Assembly: GCF_902703175.1 (NCBI RefSeq)
Contig: NZ_CACRYJ010000042.1
Coordinates: 1-36,453, forward strand
Source: Occultella aeris
Lineage (GTDB): Bacteria; Actinomycetota; Actinomycetes; Actinomycetales; Beutenbergiaceae
Length of the DNA stretch: 36,453 nt
Direction: 5' to 3'
Below the pieces are notes generated by a model. That model did no database searches. It worked only from the letters and a program-made list of their open reading frames with translations, and was not told where the DNA came from. Each line of letters opens with the position of its first letter. Within the stretch, counting starts at the first letter, position 1. Of this stretch, positions 6,630 to 14,666 are shown piece after piece. The translations under genes were made by a program, and so were the position numbers.

Positions 6630-9600
6630 ATGAAGGCAACCGCCGCGCAGACCCACTCCGCTCCCACTTGGAACACGCTCGCCATCGTGGTGGGCGCGGC
6701 AGACTCGCCCTACCTACCCACCACGCTCGCAGCGCTCGCCGCCCAGACCGCTGCGCCCGAGCACGTCCTGATCGCCGCCCTCGGGCAGCAGCCGCGAGAG
6801 AGCGAGCTGCGGCAGATCGCGACGGAGGCCGGCCTCTCCCCCGAGGACATCACCGTCGTCCCGGCGCCCGGGGCACGGACCTTCGGTGCGGCGGTGCGCC
6901 GCGCCCTGACGGAGAGCGGGTTCGACCCGGTCACCGACGGTACAGCCGACGGGCGGACCAGACGCTGGCTCTGGCTGCTCCACGACGACTCGGCACCCGA
7001 GCCCGTTGCCTTGGCCGAGCTCCTCGGAGCCGTCGAGGGGAGCCGGGCGATCGCGATCGCCGGCGTCAAGCAGGTCGACTGGGACGCACCGGACCGGCTG
7101 ATCTCGGTGGGCATCAGCGCTACCTTCGACGGCCAGCGGTTCACCGGTATCGAGGACGGTGAGATCGACCAGGGTCAGCACGACGCACGCGAGGACGTCT
7201 ACGCCGTCGGCACTGCGGGAATGCTGATCGACGCGACGCTTTGGCGAGCACTGCGAGGCCCGGACCCGGCTCTCGGACCGTTCCTGGACGGGCGGGACCT
7301 GTGCCGCCGGGCCCGCCTTGCCGGCCACCGGGTGGTCGTGGTGCCGCGAGCGGTCGTGCGGCATGCCCGGTCCGGATACTTCGGACTCCGGGAGGTCGAC
7401 GGATCGCGCACCGAAGAGCCGCGCGCCCAGGAGCCGCGGCGCTCGTTCCGGGCCCGACGGCGGGCGATCCTGCACGTCCGACTCACGCAGGTCCCGGCCG
7501 TGCTGATGCCGCTCGTGGCGATCGCCGCAATCGTCGCCGCACCGGTCCGGGCGATCTGGAGGGTCGCGACGAAGGAACTCGAGCTGGCCGGGGAGGAGTT
7601 CATCGCCCTCGGCGTGCTCGGCCACCCGCGTGCGATCTCCGCGGCACGCCGTCGGGGCGGCGCGACCCGGAAACTCCCGTACCGCCGCCTGCGACCGTTG
7701 CAGGCCTCCTGGTGGGAGGTCTGGCGACTGCGCCGGGACCGTCGACGGCAGGCCGTGGCCGAGCGAAGGGCGGCCCGGGCGCCGAGCGAGCTGGAGATGG
7801 CCGAACGAGCCGCCGTGGCGCTGCGACGCCGGCTCACCCTCGGCACGGTGCTCGTGGTGGTGGTTGCGCTCAGCCTGCTCACCATGGCGCCGGTCGCCTT
7901 CTCCGGCGCGCTCACCGGGGGTGCGCTGTTGCCCGTCGACGGGACCTTCGCGCAGGTCTGGGACGCCGCACTGGCCTCGTGGATCGGCACCGGGGACGGC
8001 CACCCGGGTCCGCCGGACCCGTTCCTCGGGCTCCTCGGCCTGCTCTCGCTCGTGACCGGCGGACCACTCGGCACGCCGATGCGGATCAGCATCGCCGCGC
8101 TGCTTGTGGCGGCGATGCCGCTGGCCGCGCTCGGCGGCTGGTTCGCCGCCGGTACCGCCTCCCGCTCGGTGCTGCTGCGGGCCTGGGCCGCGCTCGCGTG
8201 GGCGCTCGGACCTCCGTTGCTGCTCGCGCTCGGCCACGGTCGCCTCGGTGCGGTGATCGCCCACCTGGCCCTGCCGTTCGTTGCCCTCGGCGTGATGAGG
8301 GCGCTCGGCCTGGACCGCCGGGACGTGGTCATCTCGGGCATGGTCGGCGCGCAGCGGGTCTCGCCTCGCTCGAGCGAACGCGATGGCGTCCTGTCCGGCG
8401 AGGCGAAGCGCGCCCGGCTGGCAGCCCTCGCGGATCCCGAGGTCGCCGATCCGGGGGCCGAACCCGCCGACGACGGCGGGCCCGTGACCGAGGCCGACGG
8501 TGCCGAGGACATCACCGCCACGGAAAGGGCATCGGCCCCCGACGGATCGACAGATCGATCGGCGACGGCGGAGGACGACGTCGAGGTGACGAGCGAGGCG
8601 AGCCCGGTCGCGGACGGGCCCGCCCGGCCCTCGACTTCCCGGCTCGACGACTGGGACTCCGACGACCTCCCGGTGATCGTGTCGAACACCAGCGGTGACT
8701 ACGTGCCGGACGACGAGCCCGAGGCTGCCACCGTGATCACCCGGACCTCCAACGTCGGGTCGCTCGGCGCCGCCGCCGCGGCGGGGCTCGCGTTCACCAT
8801 CGCGTGCGCGGGCGCACCGGTGCTGCTGCCCGCAGGCATCCTCGCGCTCGCCCTGCTCGCGCTCGCCCTTGGCCGCCGCAAGCGGCTCGCCGTCGGCCGC
8901 AAGCGCCTGGTGTTCGTGGCCCTGCCGGCCCTGGTGGTGCTCGGGCCGCTGCTCTCCCACGCGCTTGCCACGGCCGGCGACGGCGGATGGCGTCTGATCT
9001 TCGCCGACCCCGGGGTCCCGTTCGCGTCCGACCCCGGTCCCGCGTGGCTGACCCTGCTCGCGTGGCCCGCGTCGCCGACCAGTGTGCCGTTCCTGGACGG
9101 CACCGCCGCGACGGTGCTCCCGCTGATCGCGTCCGGAACCGTGCTCGCCGCCGCGGTCCTCGCCCTGTTCCGGGGCGCCGGCCGGGCCCGCGCCATCCGG
9201 ATCGCCTGGCTCCTGGTCGCCGTTGGCGTGCTCAGCGCGGCCGTATCGGTCCGGGTGCCGGTGGCGATCGGTCGGGCTCTGGGCACCGACACGGACGTCG
9301 TGGTGCAGGGCTGGGCGGGACCGGGCACCTCCCTGGTGCTGCTCGGGTTGCTCGCCGCCACCCTCGCCGCCGCCGACGGCCTCAAGGGCAGCCTTGGTCA
9401 GGTGAGTTTCGGCTGGCGCCAACCCGCCGCGGTGGCCGCGACGGTCATCGTGGTGGCCGGACTGGTGTGCTCGGCGACCCTCTGGACCACCCGGGTGCTG
9501 GCCGAGCGCAGCGGCGCCGAACCCGCCGGACTCGTGCAGGTCGCCGCACGCACTGCCGAACCGGTGCCCGCCCTCGGACTGGAGGTGCAGCGACCGCCGC

Positions 9601-10379
9601 AGGGCGCCCGGGTGCTCGCCCTGACCCCCACCGAGAGCGGACTGGACGCCCAACTCTGGCGTGGCGACGGGCCACAACTGACCGAGACCGCCACCGCCGT
9701 CGCACTCGGGGGCCTGGTGCGGGTCGAGTCCGCCGACGATCTCGCCGCCCCAGAGGTCCTCGATGCCGCGGATGCCGACCTGGGTGGGCTCGTGGCCGCC
9801 CTCGCGACCGGCACGGCGACCGACGCGGCCACGGCGCTGGCGACCCACGCCGTTGCCGTCGTGGTCGTGCCCGCGGTCGATGCCAACGCGAGCGGTGTGC
9901 TCGCCGATCCGACCGAACGGAGCCGGCTGATCGCCCTGCTGGACTCGGTGCGCGGGCTGGACCGGGTCACCGAGAACGACAGCGGCGTGATCTGGCGCGT
10001 CAATCTCGGCGACGGATCCACGGACGCCTCGATCGCGCGCGCCCAGGTGACCGACACGACCGGCGCGGTGCTGGCCATCGTGCCGTCCACCGGTGTGACC
10101 GCGGCGGGCCGGATCACGGCGGACGGCTCCGGGCGCACCCTGGTCCTCGCCGAACGGGCCGATCCGTCCTGGCGGGCCTGGGTCGGTGGCCAGCCGCTGC
10201 GGTCCGTCGACGCGGGCTGGCGGCAGGCGTTCAGCATCCCGGACGGCGCCGTGGGCACCATCGAGGTCCGCTACGAGCATGCCCTGCACATGCCCTGGCG
10301 AGTGGTCACCATCGTGGTGCTCGCGCTCACCGTCCTGCTCGCCCTGCCGACCCGGCGCCGCCGGTTGGAGGACACCTGA
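6630..10379 (+). CDS. giant membrane glycosyltransferase (family 2 head, polytopic tail)
   Basis: A protein of about 1249 residues. Residues about 18-260 form a GT-A domain: TLAIVVGAADSP, the acidic WLLHDDSAPEP motif, and a later VVVPRAVVRHARSGYFG segment. A helix near 290-315 and a basic linker lead into a polytopic region of roughly a dozen hydrophobic segments. This is interrupted at about 583-700 by a long acidic, Pro/Ala-rich stretch that looks disordered. The C-terminal 250 residues are β-rich and probably external, closed by one final membrane helix (WRVVTIVVLALTVLLAL). Such proteins follow whiB in many actinobacteria and probably move a lipid-linked sugar. The ATG at 6630 is chosen; a TTG at 6594, overlapping the whiB stop, would add 12 residues. 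The acceptor is unknown. Confidence 0.75.
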   Translation: MKATAAQTHSAPTWNTLAIVVGAADSPYLPTTLAALAAQTAAPEHVLIAALGQQPRESELRQIATEAGLSPEDITVVPAPGARTFGAAVRRALTESGFDPVTDGTADGRTRRWLWLLHDDSAPEPVALAELLGAVEGSRAIAIAGVKQVDWDAPDRLISVGISATFDGQRFTGIEDGEIDQGQHDAREDVYAVGTAGMLIDATLWRALRGPDPALGPFLDGRDLCRRARLAGHRVVVVPRAVVRHARSGYFGLREVDGSRTEEPRAQEPRRSFRARRRAILHVRLTQVPAVLMPLVAIAAIVAAPVRAIWRVATKELELAGEEFIALGVLGHPRAISAARRRGGATRKLPYRRLRPLQASWWEVWRLRRDRRRQAVAERRAARAPSELEMAERAAVALRRRLTLGTVLVVVVALSLLTMAPVAFSGALTGGALLPVDGTFAQVWDAALASWIGTGDGHPGPPDPFLGLLGLLSLVTGGPLGTPMRISIAALLVAAMPLAALGGWFAAGTASRSVLLRAWAALAWALGPPLLLALGHGRLGAVIAHLALPFVALGVMRALGLDRRDVVISGMVGAQRVSPRSSERDGVLSGEAKRARLAALADPEVADPGAEPADDGGPVTEADGAEDITATERASAPDGSTDRSATAEDDVEVTSEASPVADGPARPSTSRLDDWDSDDLPVIVSNTSGDYVPDDEPEAATVITRTSNVGSLGAAAAAGLAFTIACAGAPVLLPAGILALALLALALGRRKRLAVGRKRLVFVALPALVVLGPLLSHALATAGDGGWRLIFADPGVPFASDPGPAWLTLLAWPASPTSVPFLDGTAATVLPLIASGTVLAAAVLALFRGAGRARAIRIAWLLVAVGVLSAAVSVRVPVAIGRALGTDTDVVVQGWAGPGTSLVLLGLLAATLAAADGLKGSLGQVSFGWRQPAAVAATVIVVAGLVCSATLWTTRVLAERSGAEPAGLVQVAARTAEPVPALGLEVQRPPQGARVLALTPTESGLDAQLWRGDGPQLTETATAVALGGLVRVESADDLAAPEVLDAADADLGGLVAALATGTATDAATALATHAVAVVVVPAVDANASGVLADPTERSRLIALLDSVRGLDRVTENDSGVIWRVNLGDGSTDASIARAQVTDTTGAVLAIVPSTGVTAAGRITADGSGRTLVLAERADPSWRAWVGGQPLRSVDAGWRQAFSIPDGAVGTIEVRYEHALHMPWRVVTIVVLALTVLLALPTRRRRLEDT

Positions 10380-10380
10380 G

Positions 10381-11931
10381 ATGACCTCGACACCCCGACT
10401 GAATTCCCGCCTGCGGTCCGTCGCCCGCGGCATCGGCGCCGCCGCCTCCGGCCTGCTCGTCCTCGGGCTGACCGGGGCGGTCGTGGGGGCCGCCACGCTG
10501 GCCCCACCGCCGGAAGCCACGACCGTCCCACCTCCCGAGATCAGCGTCGGCGCCGCCCCACTTTCCATGGTGTGTGCCGGACCACCGCTCCTGGCGAGCG
10601 ACGACGGATCGGACATCGACGTCGACGACGAGTTCGGATCCGGTGGTGCCGACGTCGTCGCGGTCGCCGAGGCCGTGGTCCTCGGTCGCGACGGCGAGCC
10701 CCCGGCCGCAACGTGGAGCTCCGTCGGCGGCGATCCGGTCGAGGTGCCCGGCACCGGCGACATCCGGTACCTGAGTCAGAGCGACCCGAACGGGCCCGCG
10801 TTGCTGCGCGCCGAACCGGACGGTGACGCGACCGCGCTCGCTGCCGGCGCCTCGGCGGCGCGGCAGGACACCGGTGACCTGCGTGGCCTCGCCGCGGCGG
10901 AGTGCCAGGCGCCGTCCTCGAGTATCTGGTTGGTGGGCGGGGCGACCGAACTCGGGTCGAGTGCCCGGTTGACACTGACGAACCCCGGGGACACCGCGGT
11001 CGCGGCGAGCGTGGACATCTGGGGCGCGGCCGGCCAGGTCAGCGCCGACAACCCCGTCCTGGTGGGACCCGGCGCCAGCGAGTCGATCCTGCTGGAGTCC
11101 CTCTCCCTCGAACCACGGATCGCCGTCCGGGTCAGCGCGGACGGCGGTCGGCTGACCGCCGAGATCCAGGACAGTGCGCTCAACGGCGTGGTGCCCGCCG
11201 GTACCGACCTGGTCACGGCCACGGCCGACCCTGGCCTGGACCTGACCATCGGCCCGGTGCCGCTGCCGGAGACCGACGCCTCGGCCGCGGCACCGTCCGT
11301 GGTTCGCTTGGCGAACCCGAACACCGAGCCCACCACGGTGACCGTGTCACTGCTCGGCGAGGACGGCGAGGAGGTCCTCGCAGGTACCGAGGGGATGATC
11401 CTCGAGCCCGGGGCGGTCACCGACGTCTCCTTGGCGGGTGTCCCCGCCGGCTCCTGGACCGTGCGCGTGGGTGCCGACCAGCCGGTCACCGGCGCGGTCA
11501 TGCTCACCCGACTCGGTGAGGCCGGTGAGCTGGACCCGGACGAGCCGGTGCTCGACCGGGCCTGGATGCCCGCGCGGACAGCGGTCGACCACGGGCTGCT
11601 CGCCATCCCCGGCCTCGGATCGGTCGTCGACGACGCCGGACTGGCGATCACGAACCCGCTCGAGGAGGACCAGACCGTCACGCTGCGCACGGTGGACCCC
11701 GCCGGGCAGGTCGGCGAATCCGTGGAGATCGAGCTCGGCGCCGGGACCACCCTGGCCGTCACCGACCGCGTCGACCTGTCGAACACGGTCGCCGTCGAGG
11801 TGAGCGGCAGCGCCGTCCTCGCCAGCGTGGCTCTGAGTGCGGAGGCCGCCGACGGTCAACTACTCAGCATGCTCCCGCTCACCCCCGACGCCGACGAGGA
11901 CCAGAGCGTGACGGTGCGGCTCGGTCCCTGA
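10381..11931 (+). CDS. DUF5719 family envelope protein
   Basis: This 516-residue protein has one N-terminal membrane helix (about residues 19-43) and a large external part, so it is probably anchored to the outer face of the membrane. The ectodomain is made of β-rich modules with recurring 'LTLTNPGD', 'RLANPNTEPTTVTV' and 'LAITNPLEEDQTVTL' strands, as in the DUF5719 family. No catalytic motif is recognised. The ATG is one base after the glycosyltransferase stop and has GGAGG at 10367-10371. The two are thus coupled, and they probably work as a pair, with this protein perhaps forming the external partner of the membrane enzyme. That pairing is inference from gene order. Confidence 0.75.
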   Translation: MTSTPRLNSRLRSVARGIGAAASGLLVLGLTGAVVGAATLAPPPEATTVPPPEISVGAAPLSMVCAGPPLLASDDGSDIDVDDEFGSGGADVVAVAEAVVLGRDGEPPAATWSSVGGDPVEVPGTGDIRYLSQSDPNGPALLRAEPDGDATALAAGASAARQDTGDLRGLAAAECQAPSSSIWLVGGATELGSSARLTLTNPGDTAVAASVDIWGAAGQVSADNPVLVGPGASESILLESLSLEPRIAVRVSADGGRLTAEIQDSALNGVVPAGTDLVTATADPGLDLTIGPVPLPETDASAAAPSVVRLANPNTEPTTVTVSLLGEDGEEVLAGTEGMILEPGAVTDVSLAGVPAGSWTVRVGADQPVTGAVMLTRLGEAGELDPDEPVLDRAWMPARTAVDHGLLAIPGLGSVVDDAGLAITNPLEEDQTVTLRTVDPAGQVGESVEIELGAGTTLAVTDRVDLSNTVAVEVSGSAVLASVALSAEAADGQLLSMLPLTPDADEDQSVTVRLGP

Positions 11932-11937
11932 GCGCGT

Positions 11938-11961
11938 GGCCCGGGTCCGTGCGGCCGGGCC
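11938..11961. terminator. bidirectional hairpin between convergent genes
   Basis: GGCCCGG (11938-11944) pairs perfectly with CCGGGCC (11955-11961) around a 10-base loop. The hairpin fills the 30 bp between the stop of the DUF5719 gene on the plus strand and the stop of the zincin-like gene on the minus strand, so it can serve both. There is no T run. Confidence 0.6.
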
Positions 11962-12438
11962 TCAATCCCGGTAGGTGGGGTCGATGTCCTCCGGGTCCCG
12001 GCCGAGCATCTGGGCGAGCTGTTCCACCAGGACGTCGCGCACGAGAGCGGCGATGTCATCGGAGTCCGCGGATCGGCCGACCACGGGACGTCGGTACACG
12101 ACGATCCGGTGACTCAGGCCCGCTGCGGGGTCCGCGGGGAAGTAACGACCCAACGGGACCGCACCGGTCTCCCAGGGAGCCGGTGCGGACGGTGGGACCT
12201 CCTCGACCGCGAACTCGACGCCGTCGAGATCGGAACCCAGGTGCTTCTCCAAACGTTCGACGGTGCTGAGCAGCGTCTCGTCGAACCGTTCCCCGCGGGT
12301 GCGCCAGCCCGGCAGCGTCGGTGGCAGGAGCGGACCCCGCAGCCCGCGCCCGCGCCGGTCCCGGCGGGCCGAGCCACGTCGGGACGGGAACACAACGCGG
12401 CTCACGTCACGGCCGGCAGCCGGCGGTTCCTCGGTCAT
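11962..12438 (-). CDS. metallopeptidase-family (zincin-fold) protein lacking HExxH
   Basis: This 158-residue protein aligns by eye with the minimal zincin family of actinobacteria (PF06262), which lies between whiB and DUF3499 genes in many genomes. The middle section (RFDETLLSTVERLEKHLGSDLDGVEFAVEEVP, quoted in part: LDGVEFAVEEVP, then RIVVYRRPV) fits. At the expected active-site helix the usual HExxH is replaced by VEQLA (138-142), so both zinc histidines are gone. It can hardly be a metal-dependent peptidase. The basic N-terminal 45 residues (RRGSARRDRRGRGLRG) are an extra. It faces its neighbours on both sides: convergent with DUF5719 and divergent from DUF3499, sharing a 73 bp intergenic region with the latter. 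Confidence 0.7.
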   Translation of the reverse strand: MTEEPPAAGRDVSRVVFPSRRGSARRDRRGRGLRGPLLPPTLPGWRTRGERFDETLLSTVERLEKHLGSDLDGVEFAVEEVPPSAPAPWETGAVPLGRYFPADPAAGLSHRIVVYRRPVVGRSADSDDIAALVRDVLVEQLAQMLGRDPEDIDPTYRD

Positions 12439-12497
12439 GTCACCAAGGGTGCCAGAGTCGGCGGCGTGGGGTCGCCGAGGAGGGCAGGGGGAGGGGG

Positions 12498-12503
12498 TAG
12501 CCT
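12498..12503 (+). promoter_or_regulatory. -10 element TAGCCT of the DUF3499 gene, near-leaderless
   Basis: TAGCCT fits TANNNT and ends eight bases before the GTG at 12512. Transcription starting about 7-9 bases downstream would begin at or next to the start codon. The manB gene has the same arrangement at 12923. A GGGGAGGGGG run just upstream overlaps and could be mistaken for a ribosome site. Confidence 0.45.
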
Positions 12504-12511
12504 CTCATCTC

Positions 12512-12913
12512 GTGAGAGCGACCCGAGGCTGCACCCGTTCTGCGTGCACGGCGCCTGCCGTGGCGACGCTCACCTACGTGTACTCCGACTCCACAGCCGT
12601 GCTCGGCCCGCTCGCCACCAATGCCGAGCCGCACACGTACGACCTGTGCGCGCCGCACGCCGAACGGCTGACCGTGCCCCGGGGCTGGGACGTGGTGCGT
12701 CTGGCCACCGAGTTCGAGCCCGCACCGCCGAGTTCGGACGACCTCCTCGCGCTCGCCGACGCAGTCAGGGAGGCGTCCCGAGCCGTCCCGCCGCCGTCCG
12801 TGCCGGCGGCCCGCGGCCAGTTCGCCGCCCCCGCGCCCGTCACCCAGGCCCGCCCGACCCCGCAGGCGGGCCGGCGGGGCCACCTCCGGGTGGTTCGCGA
12901 CGACGGCGAGTGA
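12512..12913 (+). CDS. DUF3499 family protein
   Basis: This 133-residue protein belongs to DUF3499, an actinobacterial family of unknown function found beside manB and whiB. The N-terminal half is the family domain: RGCTRSACTAPAVATLTYVY, DSTAVLGPLA, YDLCAPHAERLTVPRGWDVV. C7 and C12 together with the C-x2-H of YDLCAPH look like a small zinc site. The C-terminal 50 residues are Pro/Ala-rich and probably disordered. The GTG start at 12512 is chosen because the family domain begins at once; longer frames upstream only add unrelated sequence. It lies 24 bp before manB, in the order seen in mycobacteria (Rv3258c beside Rv3257c). No function is proposed. Confidence 0.88.
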   Translation: MRATRGCTRSACTAPAVATLTYVYSDSTAVLGPLATNAEPHTYDLCAPHAERLTVPRGWDVVRLATEFEPAPPSSDDLLALADAVREASRAVPPPSVPAARGQFAAPAPVTQARPTPQAGRRGHLRVVRDDGE

Positions 12914-12922
12914 GCCGGCCGG

Positions 12923-12928
12923 TAGGCT
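12923..12928 (+). promoter_or_regulatory. -10 element TAGGCT of manB, near-leaderless
   Basis: TAGGCT fits TANNNT and ends eight bases before the GTG at 12937, the same distance as at the DUF3499 gene. It suggests that manB also has its own leaderless or near-leaderless transcript. Confidence 0.45.
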
Positions 12929-12936
12929 CCGGTATC

Positions 12937-14412
12937 GTGCCTGACTCGCCTGAACTGCCCGATTCGCCGGACTCGCCACGCCTCGATGCCATCGTCAAGG
13001 CGTACGACGTGCGTGGGCTCGTCCCCGACGAACTCGACGAGGACACCGCCCGCGCGCTCGGCGCGGCCTTCGCAGACGTCGTCGCCGCCACGGCGCACAA
13101 GCCCGCGGTCGTGATCGCCCACGACATGCGCGCGACCTCGCCGGGGTTGGTGACCGCGTTCGCCGACGGAGTCACCTGGCGCGGAGTCGACGTCATCCGC
13201 GTCGGCCTCGCCTCCACCGACGGGCTCTACTTCGCCTCCGGCAGCCTGGACCTGCCCGGGGCCATGTTCACCGCGAGCCACAACCCGGCGCAGTACAACG
13301 GCATCAAGATGTGCCATGCCGGAGCCCGACCCGTCGGCCGGGACACCGGGTTGGCCGACGTCAAGACGCTGGCAGCCGCCTACCTGGCTGAGGGGATCCC
13401 CGCGGCCGAGCCGGCCGGCACGGTGACCGAACGGGACCTCCTCGCCGACTACGCCCGGCACCTGCGCACCCTGGTGCCGCTGGACGGCGTGCGGCCGATG
13501 AAGGTCGTCATCGATGCCGGCAACGGCATGGCCGGTCTCACCGCCGGCGCCGTGCTGGGCACGGACGCGGGCCTGGACGACCTCGGCCTGGACCTGGTGC
13601 CGATGTACTTCGAGCTGGACGGCACGTTCCCGAACCACGAGGCGAACCCACTTGAGCCGAAGAACCTGATCGACCTGCAGGCCACCGTGGTGGCCGAGCA
13701 GGCGGACATCGGCTTGGCGTTCGACGGCGACGCGGACCGGTGCTTCGTCGTGGACGAGCGCGGCGTCAGCGTCAGCCCGTCCGCGATCACGGCACTGGTC
13801 GGCCTCCGGGAACTGGAGAAGGAGAAGGCGGCAGGCCGAACCGCCACCATCATCCACAACCTGATCACTTCACGTGCGGTACCGGAACTGGTTGAGGGCT
13901 CGGGCGGGCGAGCTGTGCGCACCAGGGTGGGGCACTCGTTCATCAAGGCCGAGAAGGCCGCCGAGGAGGCCGTGTTCGGCGGTGAGCACAGCGCCCACTA
14001 CTACTTCAGGGATTTCTGGTTCGCCGACACCGGCATGCTCGCCGCGATGCACGTGCTGCAGGCGCTCGGTGAGGCCGACGTGCCGCTGTCCGCCCTCGCC
14101 CAGATCTACACCCCGTACTCCGCGTCGGGGGAGATCAACTCCCGGGTGGCCGACGTCGACGCCGCCCGCGAGCGAGTGCTCCAGGCGTTCTCCGACGACA
14201 TCGACGCCGGCGTGGTCACGGTGGAGGAGTTCGACGGGCTGACCTTCACCCACTGGGACCAGACCCCGCGGTGGTGGTTCAACCTGCGCAGTTCCAACAC
14301 CGAGCCACTGCTGCGGCTCAACGTCGAGGCCCAGGACTCCGACATCATGATCAAGATCCGTGACGGCGTACTCGCGCTCGTGCGCGAAGGAGAAGAGGCC
14401 ACCCATGACTGA
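12937..14412 (+). CDS. manB: phosphomannomutase/phosphoglucomutase
   Basis: This enzyme moves phosphate between C6 and C1 of mannose (often also glucose), giving mannose-1-P for GDP-mannose. It has 491 residues in the four-domain α-D-phosphohexomutase layout. The phosphoserine loop is TASHNPAQYNGIK with S114. The metal loop is DGDADR at 263-268. The sugar-binding loop is GGEHSAHYYF from about 348, and the C-terminal phosphate loop is RSSNTEPLLRLN. The GEHS form is that of dual phosphomannomutase/phosphoglucomutase members. The GTG start at 12937 begins MPDSPELPDSPDSP, a short Pro/Ser/Asp leader ahead of the fold. It overlaps the Trm112-like gene by 8 bases. With manA it forms the mannose branch of this region. 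Confidence 0.93.
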   Translation: MPDSPELPDSPDSPRLDAIVKAYDVRGLVPDELDEDTARALGAAFADVVAATAHKPAVVIAHDMRATSPGLVTAFADGVTWRGVDVIRVGLASTDGLYFASGSLDLPGAMFTASHNPAQYNGIKMCHAGARPVGRDTGLADVKTLAAAYLAEGIPAAEPAGTVTERDLLADYARHLRTLVPLDGVRPMKVVIDAGNGMAGLTAGAVLGTDAGLDDLGLDLVPMYFELDGTFPNHEANPLEPKNLIDLQATVVAEQADIGLAFDGDADRCFVVDERGVSVSPSAITALVGLRELEKEKAAGRTATIIHNLITSRAVPELVEGSGGRAVRTRVGHSFIKAEKAAEEAVFGGEHSAHYYFRDFWFADTGMLAAMHVLQALGEADVPLSALAQIYTPYSASGEINSRVADVDAARERVLQAFSDDIDAGVVTVEEFDGLTFTHWDQTPRWWFNLRSSNTEPLLRLNVEAQDSDIMIKIRDGVLALVREGEEATHD

Positions 14413-14617
14413 GTCCCGACCCGAGCAGAACACGCTGCCGATCGAGGACTGGCTGCGGGCGATCGTGCGGTGCCCGGTCACCGGATCCGAACTGGTCGAC
14501 GGTCTCGGCCCGGACGGCGAGCCGGAACTCGTCAACACGAGTGGGTCCCCGCGCCTGGCCTACCCGGTCCGCGGCGGCGTACCGGTTCTGCTCGCCCACG
14601 AGGCGCGGCCGGTCTGA
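14405..14617 (+). CDS. Trm112-like small protein
   Basis: A 70-residue protein resembling Trm112 and YcaR: WLRAIVRCPVTGSELVD, then RLAYPVRGGVPVLLAHEARPV. The usual CPxC pair is reduced to CPVT and no second cysteine pair is seen, so zinc binding is doubtful. Such proteins often stabilise a methyltransferase partner in other organisms; in actinobacteria a gene like this commonly follows manB and the partner is unknown. The ATG overlaps the manB stop by eight bases and has AGAGG at 14394-14398, so it is coupled to manB. A short frame upstream (from 14360) is not needed. Confidence 0.8.
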   Translation: MTESRPEQNTLPIEDWLRAIVRCPVTGSELVDGLGPDGEPELVNTSGSPRLAYPVRGGVPVLLAHEARPV

Positions 14618-14666
14618 GGACGTTCCGGTCCGCCGGCGGCGGGACCGGTCACAAGGAGGCGCGCGG

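Noticed and set aside
6714-10763. A 1349-codon open frame on the minus strand, opposite the giant glycosyltransferase
   Set aside because: It is a shadow frame caused by GC-rich codon bias. Its product is Gly/Arg/His/Pro-rich without domains or ribosome site, while the plus-strand product has clear domains and helices.
12109-12936. Long N-terminal extension of manB in the same frame
   Set aside because: The extra residues are Arg/Pro/Gly-rich shadow sequence opposite and across two other genes. The family fold begins just after the GTG at 12937, which has its own -10 box.
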